From Oribacterium sp. WCC10 (GTDB lineage: Bacteria; Bacillota; Clostridia; Lachnospirales; Lachnospiraceae): a stretch of DNA of 64,000 nt. Both the position numbers and the translations under genes were made by a program. Under the pieces are notes generated by a model. It did no database searches and was not told the DNA's origin. It saw only the letters and a list, made by a program, of their open reading frames with translations. Of the stretch, positions 8,479 to 17,462 are shown one piece after another; the stretch's first letter is position 1, and every line of letters begins with the position of its first letter. Where the stretch lies: NCBI RefSeq assembly GCF_900113415.1, contig NZ_FOPH01000011.1:54386-118385 (forward strand), given 5' to 3'.

Positions 8479-9345
8479 TCAGCTCTTTATAGCACCGTCA
8501 ACAAGACCGCCCATGATCTGTTTCTGTGCGAACAGGAAAAGAATGATCATAGGGACGATGGCAAGCATGGCTGCCGTAAGGATGAGATCCCACTGCTTAA
8601 CATAGGAGCCTACAAATGCCTGAACCGCTACAGGAAGTGTTTTTACCTTTCCGTTATGTCCCAGCATAAGTGAAGGAAGCAGATAATCGTTCCATATCCA
8701 CATACCGTTTAAGATTGTTACGGTAACGATAGGTGGTTTAAGAAGCGGAAGGATGATCTTGAAGTAGGTTCCTTCCGGAGAACATCCGTCTATGGCCGCA
8801 GCCTCTTCCAGTTCGAATGGTACTGTTTTGATAAAGCCGGTCAGGATGAATACTGTCATGGCACCGCCGAAACCTAGATATGCGAATATGATTCCGTGAA
8901 AAGTCTGAAGCATTCCTATACCGAGGAACTTTCCGACATCTCTGAAGGTGGATATAAGCGGAAGCATTACCACCTGAAAAGGAATGATCATGGAAGCGAT
9001 GAATACCATATAGATGAATGTTGACCACTTTGTTTTGTTTCTGCAGATGACCCAGGCTGCCATGCCACCGAAAAGTGCAAGCAGGGCAATGGAAAGAAAT
9101 GTTACCAGTGCAGAAGTTCCGAAGGCTGACCAGAAACTGAAATTAGTGTTGTTTATGACAGACTTCAGATTGTTGCTAAGGTTACTGAACTTCATTCCCG
9201 CAGTGCTTACAGGATTGGCTACGATGTCATTTGCGGTTCTGAAGACATTTATCACAACAAGGAAGAAAGGGAACAGAACATATATGGCCAAAGCAAAGAA
9301 TACAAGTCTGATGAGAATTCCCGAAAGTGTGAGTTTCTTTACCAT
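8479..9345 (-). CDS. Carbohydrate ABC transporter permease (MalG type)
   Basis: 288 residues with six predicted membrane segments. It carries the EAA loop that docks the ATPase, ELEEAAAIDGCSPEGTYFK, at about residues 177-195, as in MalG/AraQ-type sugar permeases of the CUT1 class. The start overlaps the stop of the upstream permease in the form TAATG, so translation is coupled. With that permease and the binding protein it should form an oligosaccharide importer. No ATPase gene is present; in Firmicutes such systems commonly share a single MsmK-type ATPase encoded elsewhere. The neighbouring alpha-glucosidases suggest an alpha-glucoside such as isomaltose, panose or maltose as substrate (inference). 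Confidence 0.93.
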   Translation of the reverse strand: MVKKLTLSGILIRLVFFALAIYVLFPFFLVVINVFRTANDIVANPVSTAGMKFSNLSNNLKSVINNTNFSFWSAFGTSALVTFLSIALLALFGGMAAWVICRNKTKWSTFIYMVFIASMIIPFQVVMLPLISTFRDVGKFLGIGMLQTFHGIIFAYLGFGGAMTVFILTGFIKTVPFELEEAAAIDGCSPEGTYFKIILPLLKPPIVTVTILNGMWIWNDYLLPSLMLGHNGKVKTLPVAVQAFVGSYVKQWDLILTAAMLAIVPMIILFLFAQKQIMGGLVDGAIKS

Positions 9346-10490
9346 TACATTTCTACCTCCCTCTTATTGGATATGTGAACCTGTAACATGGACACGATGG
9401 ACAGGATGATGAAGAAAAGCACAGCCTTGGCCTGTCCCATGGAGTAATTGTTCTTTGTGATAGCCGTGTTATAGATGTTGAGTGCCAGCATCTGGGTGCC
9501 GTTTGACAGGTACTGTCCAAGGAATGTTACAGAGCCGGTTCCGTTTGTCAGGGCCATATTGACATCGAACTGCTTGAATGCTGACTGAAGTGTCAGGAAG
9601 GTGCATACTGTGATGGTGGATGCAATCATAGGAAGCTTGATCCTGAAAAAGGTCTGCACTGCTGTCGCACCGTCAATGGCGGATGCTTCGATGACGTCGG
9701 AAGGAACCGTGGTAAGTCCGGTGATGTAGATCATCATGATATAACCTGCATACTGCCAGATATAAACGATGATAATGGCCAGAAAACCGGTATTGTATTT
9801 TGAAAGCATTGAGCTGTTATATCCGAAAGTTTCGAATGTCCACTTAAGAACAACATTGTTGAAGATAAACTGCCAGATATAGCCTAGAACGATTCCACCG
9901 ATAAGATTCGGTATAAAGAATGATGCTCTGAAAAATCCGACAGATTTCATTTTGCTGGTGCAGAGCACTGCAAGGGAAAGTCCGATGACATTTACGAGAA
10001 CCATGTTTACGATAACAAAAAGAACCGTAAGTACCAGAGACCAAAGGAAGCTTTGTTCTTTGAACATGGTGATGTAGTTGCCGAGGCCCGTAAACTTCGT
10101 CATCCTGATACCGTTCCAGTCGGTGGTGGAATAAAAAAGTCCAAGTCCGAAAGGAATGATCACTGTAACGACGAAACAGAAAAGCAATGGAAAAAGAAAG
10201 ATAATGTTTACGATTGCCCGATGATGCTTTTTGGTTGGATAAAGATATAATCCGATGAAAAAGAGGATGACTCCGGCGATCAGAAGTCCGCCTCTGAATG
10301 ACAGTTTGCTGCCTGTAAAATCCAGTATAAGTGCCGCAAAGGTAACGGCGAGACCCGCAATTAACGGAATCAGTGATATAGCCCTGTCAGTAAAAGGACC
10401 GGTATGTGCAATTGTTTGTGCTCCTGAGGTCAGACTATCGTTATCATGTTCATCTCTGACCCGGTTGTCGGCTTGAAAGAGTGATTTCAC
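9345..10490 (-). CDS. Carbohydrate ABC transporter permease (MalF type)
   Basis: 381 residues, starting with GTG six bases after GGAG; no better ATG is near. Family members are often about 290-310 residues. Here an extra N-terminal cytoplasmic lead and two extra hydrophobic segments (about residues 38-58 and 66-86) come before the usual six-segment permease core, as in MalF proteins with added N-terminal helices. The EAA loop VIEASAIDGATAVQTFFRIK is at about residues 262-281. Partner of the MalG-type permease, with which it overlaps by one base. Part of the regulon controlled by the LacI-type operators at 13.8 kb. Confidence 0.92.
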   Translation of the reverse strand: MKSLFQADNRVRDEHDNDSLTSGAQTIAHTGPFTDRAISLIPLIAGLAVTFAALILDFTGSKLSFRGGLLIAGVILFFIGLYLYPTKKHHRAIVNIIFLFPLLFCFVVTVIIPFGLGLFYSTTDWNGIRMTKFTGLGNYITMFKEQSFLWSLVLTVLFVIVNMVLVNVIGLSLAVLCTSKMKSVGFFRASFFIPNLIGGIVLGYIWQFIFNNVVLKWTFETFGYNSSMLSKYNTGFLAIIIVYIWQYAGYIMMIYITGLTTVPSDVIEASAIDGATAVQTFFRIKLPMIASTITVCTFLTLQSAFKQFDVNMALTNGTGSVTFLGQYLSNGTQMLALNIYNTAITKNNYSMGQAKAVLFFIILSIVSMLQVHISNKREVEM

Positions 10491-10513
10491 ATTTGTCTCC
10501 TTTTTTTACAAGA

Positions 10514-10539
10514 GCAGGATGGAAATGACTCCATCCTGC
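10514..10539 (-). other. Intra-operon hairpin between binding protein and permeases
   Basis: GCAGGATGGA pairs perfectly with TCCATCCTGC around AATGAC, between the binding-protein gene and the first permease gene. No T-run follows, so an RNA-stabilising or processing stem is more likely than a full terminator. Such stems commonly keep binding-protein mRNA above permease mRNA. A second hairpin-rich stretch, 10556-10640 (CACAC-GG-GTGTG), lies beside it. Confidence 0.55.
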
Positions 10540-10671
10540 CGTGCCAGTCTGATTTTGATGTGCGGCACATTACACACGGGTGTGCGTCAGTGCTGATAGA
10601 TGAGTGATGATTTATGTCGTTCACACCATTATATCTTAAGAAACACTGATTATATCAGCGCATCCCTAAGT

Positions 10672-11994
10672 TCATCCTGCGTAAGCTGATGCTGTTACCT
10701 GCTTAAAGGTTGAAATGAAAGTGTCCTTATCCATCGAACCAGCTGCAAAGTCTGCAAAAACCTGACCTGTATAGTTCTGAGCATATCCGTCCTTCATGTT
10801 GAGCCAGTGCCATGCTGATGTTTTTCCTGCTGCTGTGTAGTCTGAAATAGTTGCGGCAAACGGATCTGATGCAACGTATGTGCATGACTTATAAGGGCTG
10901 ATGAAGCCTGCTTCATTGACGAGAACCTCCTGTGCCGGTGCTGTTGTGAGCCACTGAAGGAATGCTTCTGCGTCCTGAACATCGCCATCCTTATAAACTG
11001 CCCACCATGATGGGGAATTGGTAAGGATAGTATCGATGCCTTCCTCAAATGCATAAGGAATCATGCCGCACTTGAAGTTGCCGGCTGACTTGTAGGCCTC
11101 AGCGTCATCTCCTGTCATGGTAGCGCCAATCCATGAACCCTGAGTTACAAATGCATACTTGCCTGATGCAAAGTTAAGGATCTGCTGATCATAGGTTCCT
11201 GAAACAAGGAGCTGAGGATCTGAATACTTGTTGAAAAGCTCAACCATTGTGGCAAAATCCGCAAATCTGTTGTCGTCGATCTTTCCGCCATCGTTCAGCA
11301 TATCGATGTATGTGGAATCATCTCTTGCGAGACCTGAATCAAGATAGTTTGCAAAGAGGTGGTTACCTGTTGACCAGTAAAGATTGACAGGCTCTGCGAA
11401 GTAACCGATGACTGCTGTGAGACCAAGCTCATCCTTCTTTGAATCAAGAGTTTCAAAAGCTTTCTTCATGGATTCGGGACCTGTGATTGACTTTGGATCT
11501 ACGCCGGCCTTCTCAAGAATGTCTGCATTGTAGGCAAGTCCTACTGCCTCTGTGGTGTAAGGGAATCCGATGACACTGTCACCATCTTTGTAAGCGGCTT
11601 CGGTGTCACTTGTCCACGCCTGATCGCTCATATCCTGAAGCAGTCCGTCCCAGTTATCAAAATCTGCAGCGCCGCCGCAAACGAAGATATCAGGCATATT
11701 GTCTGACTGATAGTAAGCTTTAAGTTCGCCCTGGATGTCTACTCCACCGCCCATGGATTCGATCTCAACGTGAACGCCGGACTCTTTTTCGTACATTTCA
11801 GCCAGCTTCTTTAACTGTGAATCTACTTCGATCTTTCCGTTTACGAGACGGATGGACTTGCCGGATGAAGCTCCGCCTGACTCTTTTGCAGCCGAAGTTC
11901 CTGCTGCGGTAGTTTCTGTGGAACTGCTTCCGCATGCTACAAGACTTGAAGCCATAAGACATGCCATAACTGCTGATACAACTTTTGCTCTCAT
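10672..11994 (-). CDS. Sugar-binding lipoprotein of the ABC importer
   Basis: 440 residues. Signal peptide with lipobox SSLVACG at about residue 21, then a Ser/Thr/Ala linker, then a family 1 extracellular solute-binding protein: ESGVHVEIESMGGG, MPDIFVCGGAADFDNWDG, IGFPYTTEAVGLAYNADILEKAG and the hinge-region FASGKYAFVTQGSW. It should sit on the outer face of the membrane and deliver an oligosaccharide to the two permeases encoded downstream. The gene lies 52 bases behind the alpha-glucosidase gene in the same transcription unit. The substrate is inferred from the two GH13 enzymes, not from binding residues. Confidence 0.93.
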   Translation of the reverse strand: MRAKVVSAVMACLMASSLVACGSSSTETTAAGTSAAKESGGASSGKSIRLVNGKIEVDSQLKKLAEMYEKESGVHVEIESMGGGVDIQGELKAYYQSDNMPDIFVCGGAADFDNWDGLLQDMSDQAWTSDTEAAYKDGDSVIGFPYTTEAVGLAYNADILEKAGVDPKSITGPESMKKAFETLDSKKDELGLTAVIGYFAEPVNLYWSTGNHLFANYLDSGLARDDSTYIDMLNDGGKIDDNRFADFATMVELFNKYSDPQLLVSGTYDQQILNFASGKYAFVTQGSWIGATMTGDDAEAYKSAGNFKCGMIPYAFEEGIDTILTNSPSWWAVYKDGDVQDAEAFLQWLTTAPAQEVLVNEAGFISPYKSCTYVASDPFAATISDYTAAGKTSAWHWLNMKDGYAQNYTGQVFADFAAGSMDKDTFISTFKQVTASAYAG

Positions 11995-12046
11995 AATACT
12001 TTTCTCCTTTTTTATATTTGTGCGCCGTTATCCGGCGAATATGTTT

Positions 12047-13720
12047 TTATTTCTGGATCTCCCAGGCTGCTGCGAACCATGGAGGAAGTTTCATTGATTC
12101 CCTAAGGTCTGTTTCAGCATAGTTTGAAATCAGAACAGCTTTGCCATTTTTATCCGTGATACCTGTGTTGTAGTCAATGTCTCTGTCTGTCATGTTGCAG
12201 AGTATGTAAAGCTTTCTTCCGTCGAGTTCTCTGGTATATGAAAATACTTCATCACTGTTGTCATCCGTAAGACTGTAGTTTCCATATACGATAAGATCTG
12301 ACCACTCGCTGTTTCTTCTTAACTCTATAAGCTTCCGGTAGTAATGAAATACTGAATTCTCATCCTTAAGTTCAGCTTCTGCATTGATAACCGTATAGTT
12401 TGGATTCACCATGATCCATGGCTGTCCGGTGGTGAAACCGGCATTTTCGGAAGCATCCCACTGCATAGGAGTCCGGGCGTTATCCCGACCTTTTGCCTCT
12501 ATGCCTGCCATCAGCTCTTCTGCTGTCATCTTTCCGCTTTTTACAAGTGCGTCATAGGCATTGATCTCTTCTATGTCACGAAGGTTCTCAAGACTTCCGA
12601 ATGGACAATTGGTCATACCAAGCTCTTCACCCTGATATATGTAAGGCGTTCCTTTCATGAAATGAAGAACTGTGGCTATAGCCTTTGCAGAAAGAGGTGA
12701 ATCATCCCCGAGTCTTGATACAATTCTAGGCTGATCATGATTATCAAAGAAAAGAGAATTCCAGGCTTTGCCTTCAAGTTCATTCTGCCATTTGCTGAGA
12801 TTCCTCTTCAGGTCTTTGAGGGACATTCTCTTTGTTGTCCACTTTCCATGCTCATCGTAGTCAAGACCAACGTGCTCAAACTGGAATACCATGTTGAGTT
12901 CCGAACCGTCCAGAGAAGCATATTTTTTTGCTTCTTCTATTGTGACTCCGGCACATTCACCTACGGTCATGATATCGTATTTGGAGAGAACCCTCTGGTT
13001 CATTTCTTTCAGATATTCATGAACGTGAGGTCCGTTGGTTGTGTTCTCAAGTCCGCCGAATCCTGTGGTTTCATCCGGCTTTCCGTCGGGTAGTCCTTCA
13101 ACTTTGGAGATCATGGAGATGACATCCATTCTGAAACCGTCGATTCCCTTGTCGCACCACCAGGTCATCATCCTGAAGACTTCATCTCTTACTTTAGGAT
13201 TGTCCCAGTTGAGATCCGGCTGCTTTTTTGAAAAGCAGTGAAGATAATACATACCGGTTTTATCATCATATTCCCAGGCAGAACCTGAGAAGCAGCTTCC
13301 CCAGTTGTTTGGCTCGTGACCGTCCTTAGGTTCTCTCCAAATATAGAAATCACGTTTTTCGTTGTCTCTTGAAGAACGGCTTTCGATGAACCATGGATGT
13401 TCGTCGGATGTGTGATTCACAACAAGATCCATGACGATCTTAATGCCCAGAGCATGAGCTTCTTTGAGAAGTTCGTCAAAGTCCTTGAGAGTACCAAATT
13501 CATCCATGATGTCCTGATAATCGGAGATGTCATATCCGTTATCATCATTTGGCGATTTGTAAACCGGACTAAGCCATATGACATTGATCCCCAGTTCATG
13601 AAGATAATTGAGTTTTTTTCTGATTCCGTTAAGATCTCCTATCCCATCTCCGTTTGAATCACAGAATGATCTGGGATAGATCTGATAAATAACACTTTCT
13701 TTCCACCATTTCTTGTCCAT
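12047..13720 (-). CDS. Alpha-glucosidase (oligo-1,6-glucosidase type, GH13_31)
   Basis: 557 residues, the usual length for intracellular GH13 subfamily 31 enzymes. No signal peptide. Region I is DLVVNHTSDEH, near residue 97. Region II is GFRMDVIS, with nucleophile Asp about 197. Region III is TVGECAG, with acid/base Glu about 254. Region IV is FFDNHDQPR, with Asp about 327. Val after the nucleophile Asp (MDV) is typical of alpha-1,6-acting oligoglucosidases. The enzyme should release glucose from short imported alpha-glucosides in the cytoplasm. First gene of the operon, with promoter and two operators at 13811-13880 and a CcpA-like palindrome at 13757-13768. Confidence 0.94.
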   Translation of the reverse strand: MDKKWWKESVIYQIYPRSFCDSNGDGIGDLNGIRKKLNYLHELGINVIWLSPVYKSPNDDNGYDISDYQDIMDEFGTLKDFDELLKEAHALGIKIVMDLVVNHTSDEHPWFIESRSSRDNEKRDFYIWREPKDGHEPNNWGSCFSGSAWEYDDKTGMYYLHCFSKKQPDLNWDNPKVRDEVFRMMTWWCDKGIDGFRMDVISMISKVEGLPDGKPDETTGFGGLENTTNGPHVHEYLKEMNQRVLSKYDIMTVGECAGVTIEEAKKYASLDGSELNMVFQFEHVGLDYDEHGKWTTKRMSLKDLKRNLSKWQNELEGKAWNSLFFDNHDQPRIVSRLGDDSPLSAKAIATVLHFMKGTPYIYQGEELGMTNCPFGSLENLRDIEEINAYDALVKSGKMTAEELMAGIEAKGRDNARTPMQWDASENAGFTTGQPWIMVNPNYTVINAEAELKDENSVFHYYRKLIELRRNSEWSDLIVYGNYSLTDDNSDEVFSYTRELDGRKLYILCNMTDRDIDYNTGITDKNGKAVLISNYAETDLRESMKLPPWFAAAWEIQK

Positions 13721-13756
13721 GTCTGCCTCTGATAGTTTTTCGTGTGTCAGAATTGT

Positions 13757-13768
13757 TCAAGCGCTTGA
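13757..13768. promoter_or_regulatory. Palindrome TCAAGCGCTTGA (CcpA cre-like)
   Basis: A perfect 12-bp palindrome between the promoter and the start of the alpha-glucosidase gene. It resembles the catabolite response element bound by CcpA (TG-N-AANCGNTTNCA type) and lies downstream of the promoter, where it could act as a roadblock. It differs from the GTTAT-type operators nearby. Confidence 0.5.
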
Positions 13769-13810
13769 TCTTTTCTTTTTGACATTGCATAGGTAATTCA
13801 TTGCTTTTCG

Positions 13811-13880
13811 GTTATGCGAGTAACTTTGTAAATTTAAAGTAACTCTGATCAGAATTTATGTCAAAGGTTATGCACATAAC
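13811..13880 (-). promoter_or_regulatory. Promoter flanked by two LacI-type operators
   Basis: On the minus strand, TTGACA (13859-13864) and TACTTT (13836-13841) are separated by exactly 17 bases, a good housekeeping promoter. Operator 1, GGTTATGCACATAAC (13866-13880, plus strand), touches the -35 box. Operator 2, GTTATGCGAGTAAC (13811-13824), lies just after the -10 box. Both match the operator at 15224-15245, so the LacI regulator encoded at 14065-15075 most likely controls this operon. Confidence 0.75.
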
Positions 13881-14064
13881 TATTATAAAAAAATATAATT
13901 CGGCGTCGATATTTGTGCAATAGGTACTAAAAAATGCCTTCTGTTCGATTTTGAAGTTGCAGCCCGTGATGCTGCTCTCTACAGCTCTGCAGGCAGTGTT
14001 CGTGGTGCATCAAAAGGTGTGGTCAATATAGTTTCAGTGTGGTAATGCAGAAGGTGAGATAACC
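13881..14064. other. Gap between lacI end and the operators
   Basis: No gene is recognised. TGCAGAAG (from 14046) pairs with CTTCTGCA ending at 14082, overlapping the 3' end of the regulator gene, and may be its terminator. A plus-strand frame of about 35 codons without a start codon was seen and not called. Confidence 0.4.
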
Positions 14065-15075
14065 TTAAAGAAGGCTTCTGCAGGAGTCTCTGACAACAAG
14101 TTCTACAGGTAAAGTGATATTGTGTGTGACGTGTTTTCCGGCAAGCATATCCATCATGCTGTTCACAGCCATGACCGCTTTTTCTTCAACATTCTGTCTG
14201 ATGGTGGTGAGTTCAGGCATCGTAAACTGTGTATAAAAGATGTCGTCATAACCCGATATGGAGATGTCTTCGGGTATCCTTATACCGTTTTTGGAAAAAT
14301 AGTTCATCAGCTGAAGTGCATAGTTATCCGATACACAAAAGATGGCAGAATGATTTTTTATTTCAGGGAATATTCTGGTGAGACCATCATGAAACTTCTC
14401 TTTGTCGATATCGATGATGTAGTGAGAAGCCTCTAAAAGCTTAATGCCTTTATCAAGGTAGGCCTGCCTGAAGCCTCGCCAGCGGTGACGGTTTACTTCC
14501 AGAACGCTGTCATCCAGCATGGCCACATTCTTATGACCAAGGCTTAGGAAGTACTCTCCCATGAGGTATCCGCCATGATAATCATCAATGAAGATCTGTA
14601 CGAGTTTGTCATATTCAAAAACAAAGGATGCATCAATGGTGACTATGGGATTCAGAAACTGACTGCTTATCTCCACCATCATTTCCTTAAGCTGGTTACA
14701 TAGCACCAGACCGTCCAGATTCCAACGTCTTGCATCACGAATCAGACCATCCATGGACTGATCCAGAAGGACAAGGATATACTTATCCTGTTTTCTGAAC
14801 TCCTTCTCAAGATAAGATAGCAAAACTCCGAAATACGGATCCGCCATAATATTTTTATTATCCGAGTGATTCATGATGGCTACACCGATCAGACCGGAGG
14901 ATCTGCTTACAAGTGAAAGCGCTGACTGATTTGATATGTAACCGCTGTTTGCTATTTCCGCTTCGATCTTTTCGCGTACTGCCTGAGATACTTTTGCTGT
15001 TTTACCATGGATGACATACGAAACTGTGGCTGTGCTTACACCGCATTTTTCTGCGATATCTTTTATTCTGATCAT
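14065..15075 (-). CDS. LacI/GalR family transcriptional regulator
   Basis: 336 residues, full length. The N-terminus RIKDIAEKCGVSTATVSYVIHG is the LacI helix-turn-helix, and the hinge helix follows (NQSALSLVSRSSGLIGVAI). Residues 60-335 form the periplasmic-binding-protein-like effector domain, including AIFCVSDNYALQLMNYF and ISISGYDDIFYTQFTMPELTTI. It sits between two alpha-glucosidase genes and is divergent from the second. Three near-identical palindromes of the form GGTTAT-NCGC-GTAACC lie at the two glucosidase promoters, and one lies in its own upstream region, so it probably controls both operons and itself. The effector is probably a sugar. GGGG lies 7 bases before the ATG. Confidence 0.93.
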   Translation of the reverse strand: MIRIKDIAEKCGVSTATVSYVIHGKTAKVSQAVREKIEAEIANSGYISNQSALSLVSRSSGLIGVAIMNHSDNKNIMADPYFGVLLSYLEKEFRKQDKYILVLLDQSMDGLIRDARRWNLDGLVLCNQLKEMMVEISSQFLNPIVTIDASFVFEYDKLVQIFIDDYHGGYLMGEYFLSLGHKNVAMLDDSVLEVNRHRWRGFRQAYLDKGIKLLEASHYIIDIDKEKFHDGLTRIFPEIKNHSAIFCVSDNYALQLMNYFSKNGIRIPEDISISGYDDIFYTQFTMPELTTIRQNVEEKAVMAVNSMMDMLAGKHVTHNITLPVELVVRDSCRSLL

Positions 15076-15223
15076 AACTGTTTCCCCGTTTCAGAAATCC
15101 CGTTAAAATATCTATTTTTCGGGAGATTTTTTCGATAAGTACTGAATCCTGAAAGAATCCGGTAGTAGTTCTTTCGGAAATATATTCAACTGCGCAATAC
15201 AAAGCTCACATAACCCACTATTT

Positions 15224-15245
15224 ATAGGTTATACGCGTAACCTAT
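15224..15245. promoter_or_regulatory. LacI-type operator in the divergent promoter region
   Basis: ATAGGTTA-TACGCG-TAACCTAT, a perfect 8-bp inverted repeat between the regulator gene and the second alpha-glucosidase gene. Its core GGTTATACGCGTAACC matches the two operators at 13811-13880. Confidence 0.8.
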
Positions 15246-15275
15246 TTACCTGTCAATATTGATGTGCTAGTTTTT

Positions 15276-15318
15276 TATCATGTAAGTGTCAAGAGTGCCT
15301 GGCCAATACCGTTGACAC
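15276..15318 (+). repeat. Dispersed hairpin element, copy G
   Basis: Starts TATCATGTAAGTGTCAAGAG, close to the family motif. GTGTCAA pairs perfectly with TTGACAC across a 19-base loop. Unlike the other copies it lies upstream of a gene, 33 bases before the second alpha-glucosidase start, in its probable leader. Confidence 0.5.
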
Positions 15319-15350
15319 ATATTCTTTCCTAAAAATTTGTGGAGGCTTGT

Positions 15351-17045
15351 ATGAAAGAAAAATGGTGGCATGATAAAGTTGCATATCAGATTTATCCTAA
15401 GAGTTTTAAAGATTCCAATGGTGACGGAATAGGCGATATAAGAGGAATAATTGAAAAGCTCGATTATCTTCAGGAGCTTGGTATAGATCTTTTGTGGTTA
15501 TCTCCGATATACTGCTCTCCTCTTGCAGATCAGGGATATGATATTTCAGATTACTATAACATTGATCCGAGATTCGGTACTCTCGAGGATCTGGATGAAC
15601 TAATCGCTGAAGGTAAAAAAAGAAATATCGGTATAGTTATGGATCTGGTTGTGAATCATTGTTCTGATGAGCATGAATGGTTCAAAAAGGCTATCGAAGA
15701 TCCGGATGGTCCTTACGGAAAGTTCTTTTATATTGAGGACTACAAAAAGGGTGATAAGCTTCCGTGCAACTGGAGAAGCTACTTCGGTGGTTCATGCTGG
15801 GAGCCGCTTCCGGGACACGAGGATAAGCTTTATCTGCATGTTTTTCACAAGAAGCAGCCGGATCTCAATTGGGAAAATCCATTGCTCAGAAAAGAAATAT
15901 ATAAAATGATCAACTGGTGGCTGGACAGAGGCATCGCCGGTTTCCGAATTGATGCCATCATTAACATCAAGAAGAAACTGCCGTTTTGTGACTATCCTGC
16001 CGACAGAGCGGACGGTCTCAGCTCCATCGAGAATATGCTGAAGGAAGCCACGGGTATAGGCGAGTTCCTTAATGAGATGGCTGATGAATGTTTCAGAAAG
16101 CACGATTCTTTTACTGTTGGCGAGGTCTTCAATGAAAAGGATTCGGATCTTCCGCTTTTTATCGGCGAGGATGGGTATTTCTCTACCATGTTTGACTTCT
16201 CGACAACATTTATAGACGAAACCGGTATTTCAACTGTCGAGCCGGTGAAGGACCTTCAGGAGAAGTATAAGAAGGCTTCGTTTAAAGCGCATAAGCGTGT
16301 GGATGGCATAGGACTTCTGTCAAATATCATCGAGAACCATGATGAGCCAAGAGGCGTTTCCAGATATATCCCGAAGGAGGATCTGTCTGATAAGAGCAAG
16401 AAAATGCTCGCCGGAGTATACTTCATGATGCCGGGAGTTCCGTTTATCTATCAGGGACAGGAAATCGGTATGGAGAATCTTTCGGAGGTTAAGAGTCTTT
16501 CGGAGCTTGATGATTGTGCAAATCCGGATCTTTACAGGAGAGCGATTGAAGATGGATTAACGGAGGAAGAGGCATTAAAGCTTATAAGCTTACGTTCCAG
16601 AGACAATGCGAGAACTCCTTTCCAGTGGTCAGGTGATGTTAATGCAGGCTTCAGCGATGCCGAGCCATGGCTTATGCTGAATCCGAAGTATAAAGACATC
16701 AATCTTGAGAAGCAGCATGATGATCCGGAGTCTGTATTTTCTTTCTACAAGAAGCTTATAAAGCTGAGAAAGGATAAGGAATACGAAAGAACCGTGGTTT
16801 ACGGGGATTTTGAGCCTTATGAAGAGGAAAAGAAGAATCTTCTCTGCTTTAAGAGGATACTGGATAAAAGGATACTTGTTGCGGCAAACTATCAGAGGGA
16901 GCCACAGGTGCTGGAACTTGATGAGAAGGTTAAGGCTGTGCTGATTTCCAATAATGCAGAATTGGCGGAGAAAGTCACGGAGGCCGGGACTCGTATACTG
17001 CTTCAGGGCTATGACTATCTTGTGGCAGAGCTTGGCGAGGAGTGA
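15351..17045 (+). CDS. Alpha-glucosidase (GH13_31), second copy
   Basis: 564 residues starting at MKEKWWHDKVAYQIYPKSF, with GGAGG five bases before the ATG. Catalytic regions: DLVVNHCSDEH (I), GFRIDAIIN with nucleophile Asp about 198 (II), FTVGEVFNE with Glu about 256 (III) and IIENHDEPR with Asp about 328 (IV). No signal peptide. It is a paralogue of the enzyme at 12047-13720. The residue after the region II Asp is Ala instead of Val, so its linkage preference may differ (for example trehalose-, isomaltose- or dextran-derived oligosaccharides). Divergent from the LacI regulator with a shared operator at 15224-15245. Confidence 0.93.
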   Translation: MKEKWWHDKVAYQIYPKSFKDSNGDGIGDIRGIIEKLDYLQELGIDLLWLSPIYCSPLADQGYDISDYYNIDPRFGTLEDLDELIAEGKKRNIGIVMDLVVNHCSDEHEWFKKAIEDPDGPYGKFFYIEDYKKGDKLPCNWRSYFGGSCWEPLPGHEDKLYLHVFHKKQPDLNWENPLLRKEIYKMINWWLDRGIAGFRIDAIINIKKKLPFCDYPADRADGLSSIENMLKEATGIGEFLNEMADECFRKHDSFTVGEVFNEKDSDLPLFIGEDGYFSTMFDFSTTFIDETGISTVEPVKDLQEKYKKASFKAHKRVDGIGLLSNIIENHDEPRGVSRYIPKEDLSDKSKKMLAGVYFMMPGVPFIYQGQEIGMENLSEVKSLSELDDCANPDLYRRAIEDGLTEEEALKLISLRSRDNARTPFQWSGDVNAGFSDAEPWLMLNPKYKDINLEKQHDDPESVFSFYKKLIKLRKDKEYERTVVYGDFEPYEEEKKNLLCFKRILDKRILVAANYQREPQVLELDEKVKAVLISNNAELAEKVTEAGTRILLQGYDYLVAELGEE

Positions 17046-17164
17046 TTGTGATCAGGGCATAGATTTATTCAAGGGATTTTTGTTGAAATAGTGAGATTCA
17101 AAGTTTAGGAGCTGAATTTTTGAGGGCTATCGTAAATTTTGGATATCCTGAAATGATACAGAAA

Positions 17165-17420
17165 ATGCAGGGCGGGTGTCGGCCCACTCGATTGGATTTC
17201 ACATCCAATTTGCCAAGTTCGTACCGATCGCACCAGCGTGCGTCCGGATACGTACTTTTCAAACCGGATGTGCGCTCAACTATTATCAGCATTTTATTGG
17301 AAATGCTGATGCCACAAGGCGGCGAGTCTCTTTCGGTATAAGCCGAAATCAAGCGGAAATGCCTGCGCGTAGCGCAATTAAATGGCATTTTCTTCTTAAC
17401 GAAAGCTTTCCCCCCATACC
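17165..17420. ncRNA. Hairpin-rich non-coding region, candidate structured RNA
   Basis: The 417-base gap between the second alpha-glucosidase gene and sbcC is more G+C-rich than other gaps and packed with stems. These are ATTGGAT/ATCCAAT, a 12-bp stem GCGTGCGTCCGG/CCGGATGTGCGC that needs three G-U pairs, CAGCATTT/AAATGCTG, TTTCGG/CCGAAA, and AAATGCC/GGCATTT enclosing TGCGC/GCGCA. Wobble pairs in the long stem favour an RNA. No known family (RNase P, tmRNA, 6S, SRP) was recognised. The strand is not decided. Short open frames here have no ribosome site. It may instead be a decayed mobile element. Confidence 0.4.
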
Positions 17421-17462
17421 TGCATTTTCTTCATGTAATGTAATGGTCTATATCGGTTAAAA

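Noticed and set aside
13934..14041. Plus-strand fragment that reads as about 35 codons (VAARDAALYSSAG...)
   Set aside because: There is no start codon or ribosome site and no family was recognised; it overlaps the probable lacI terminator region.
12047..17045. A trehalose or sucrose operon
   Set aside because: No phosphotransferase, no sucrose- or trehalose-phosphate hydrolase motif and an ABC importer in place of a PTS; a neutral alpha-glucoside system fits better.
17120..17341. Short frames in the 17.2-kb structured region on both strands
   Set aside because: No ribosome site and no recognisable protein; the many stems explain the sequence better.
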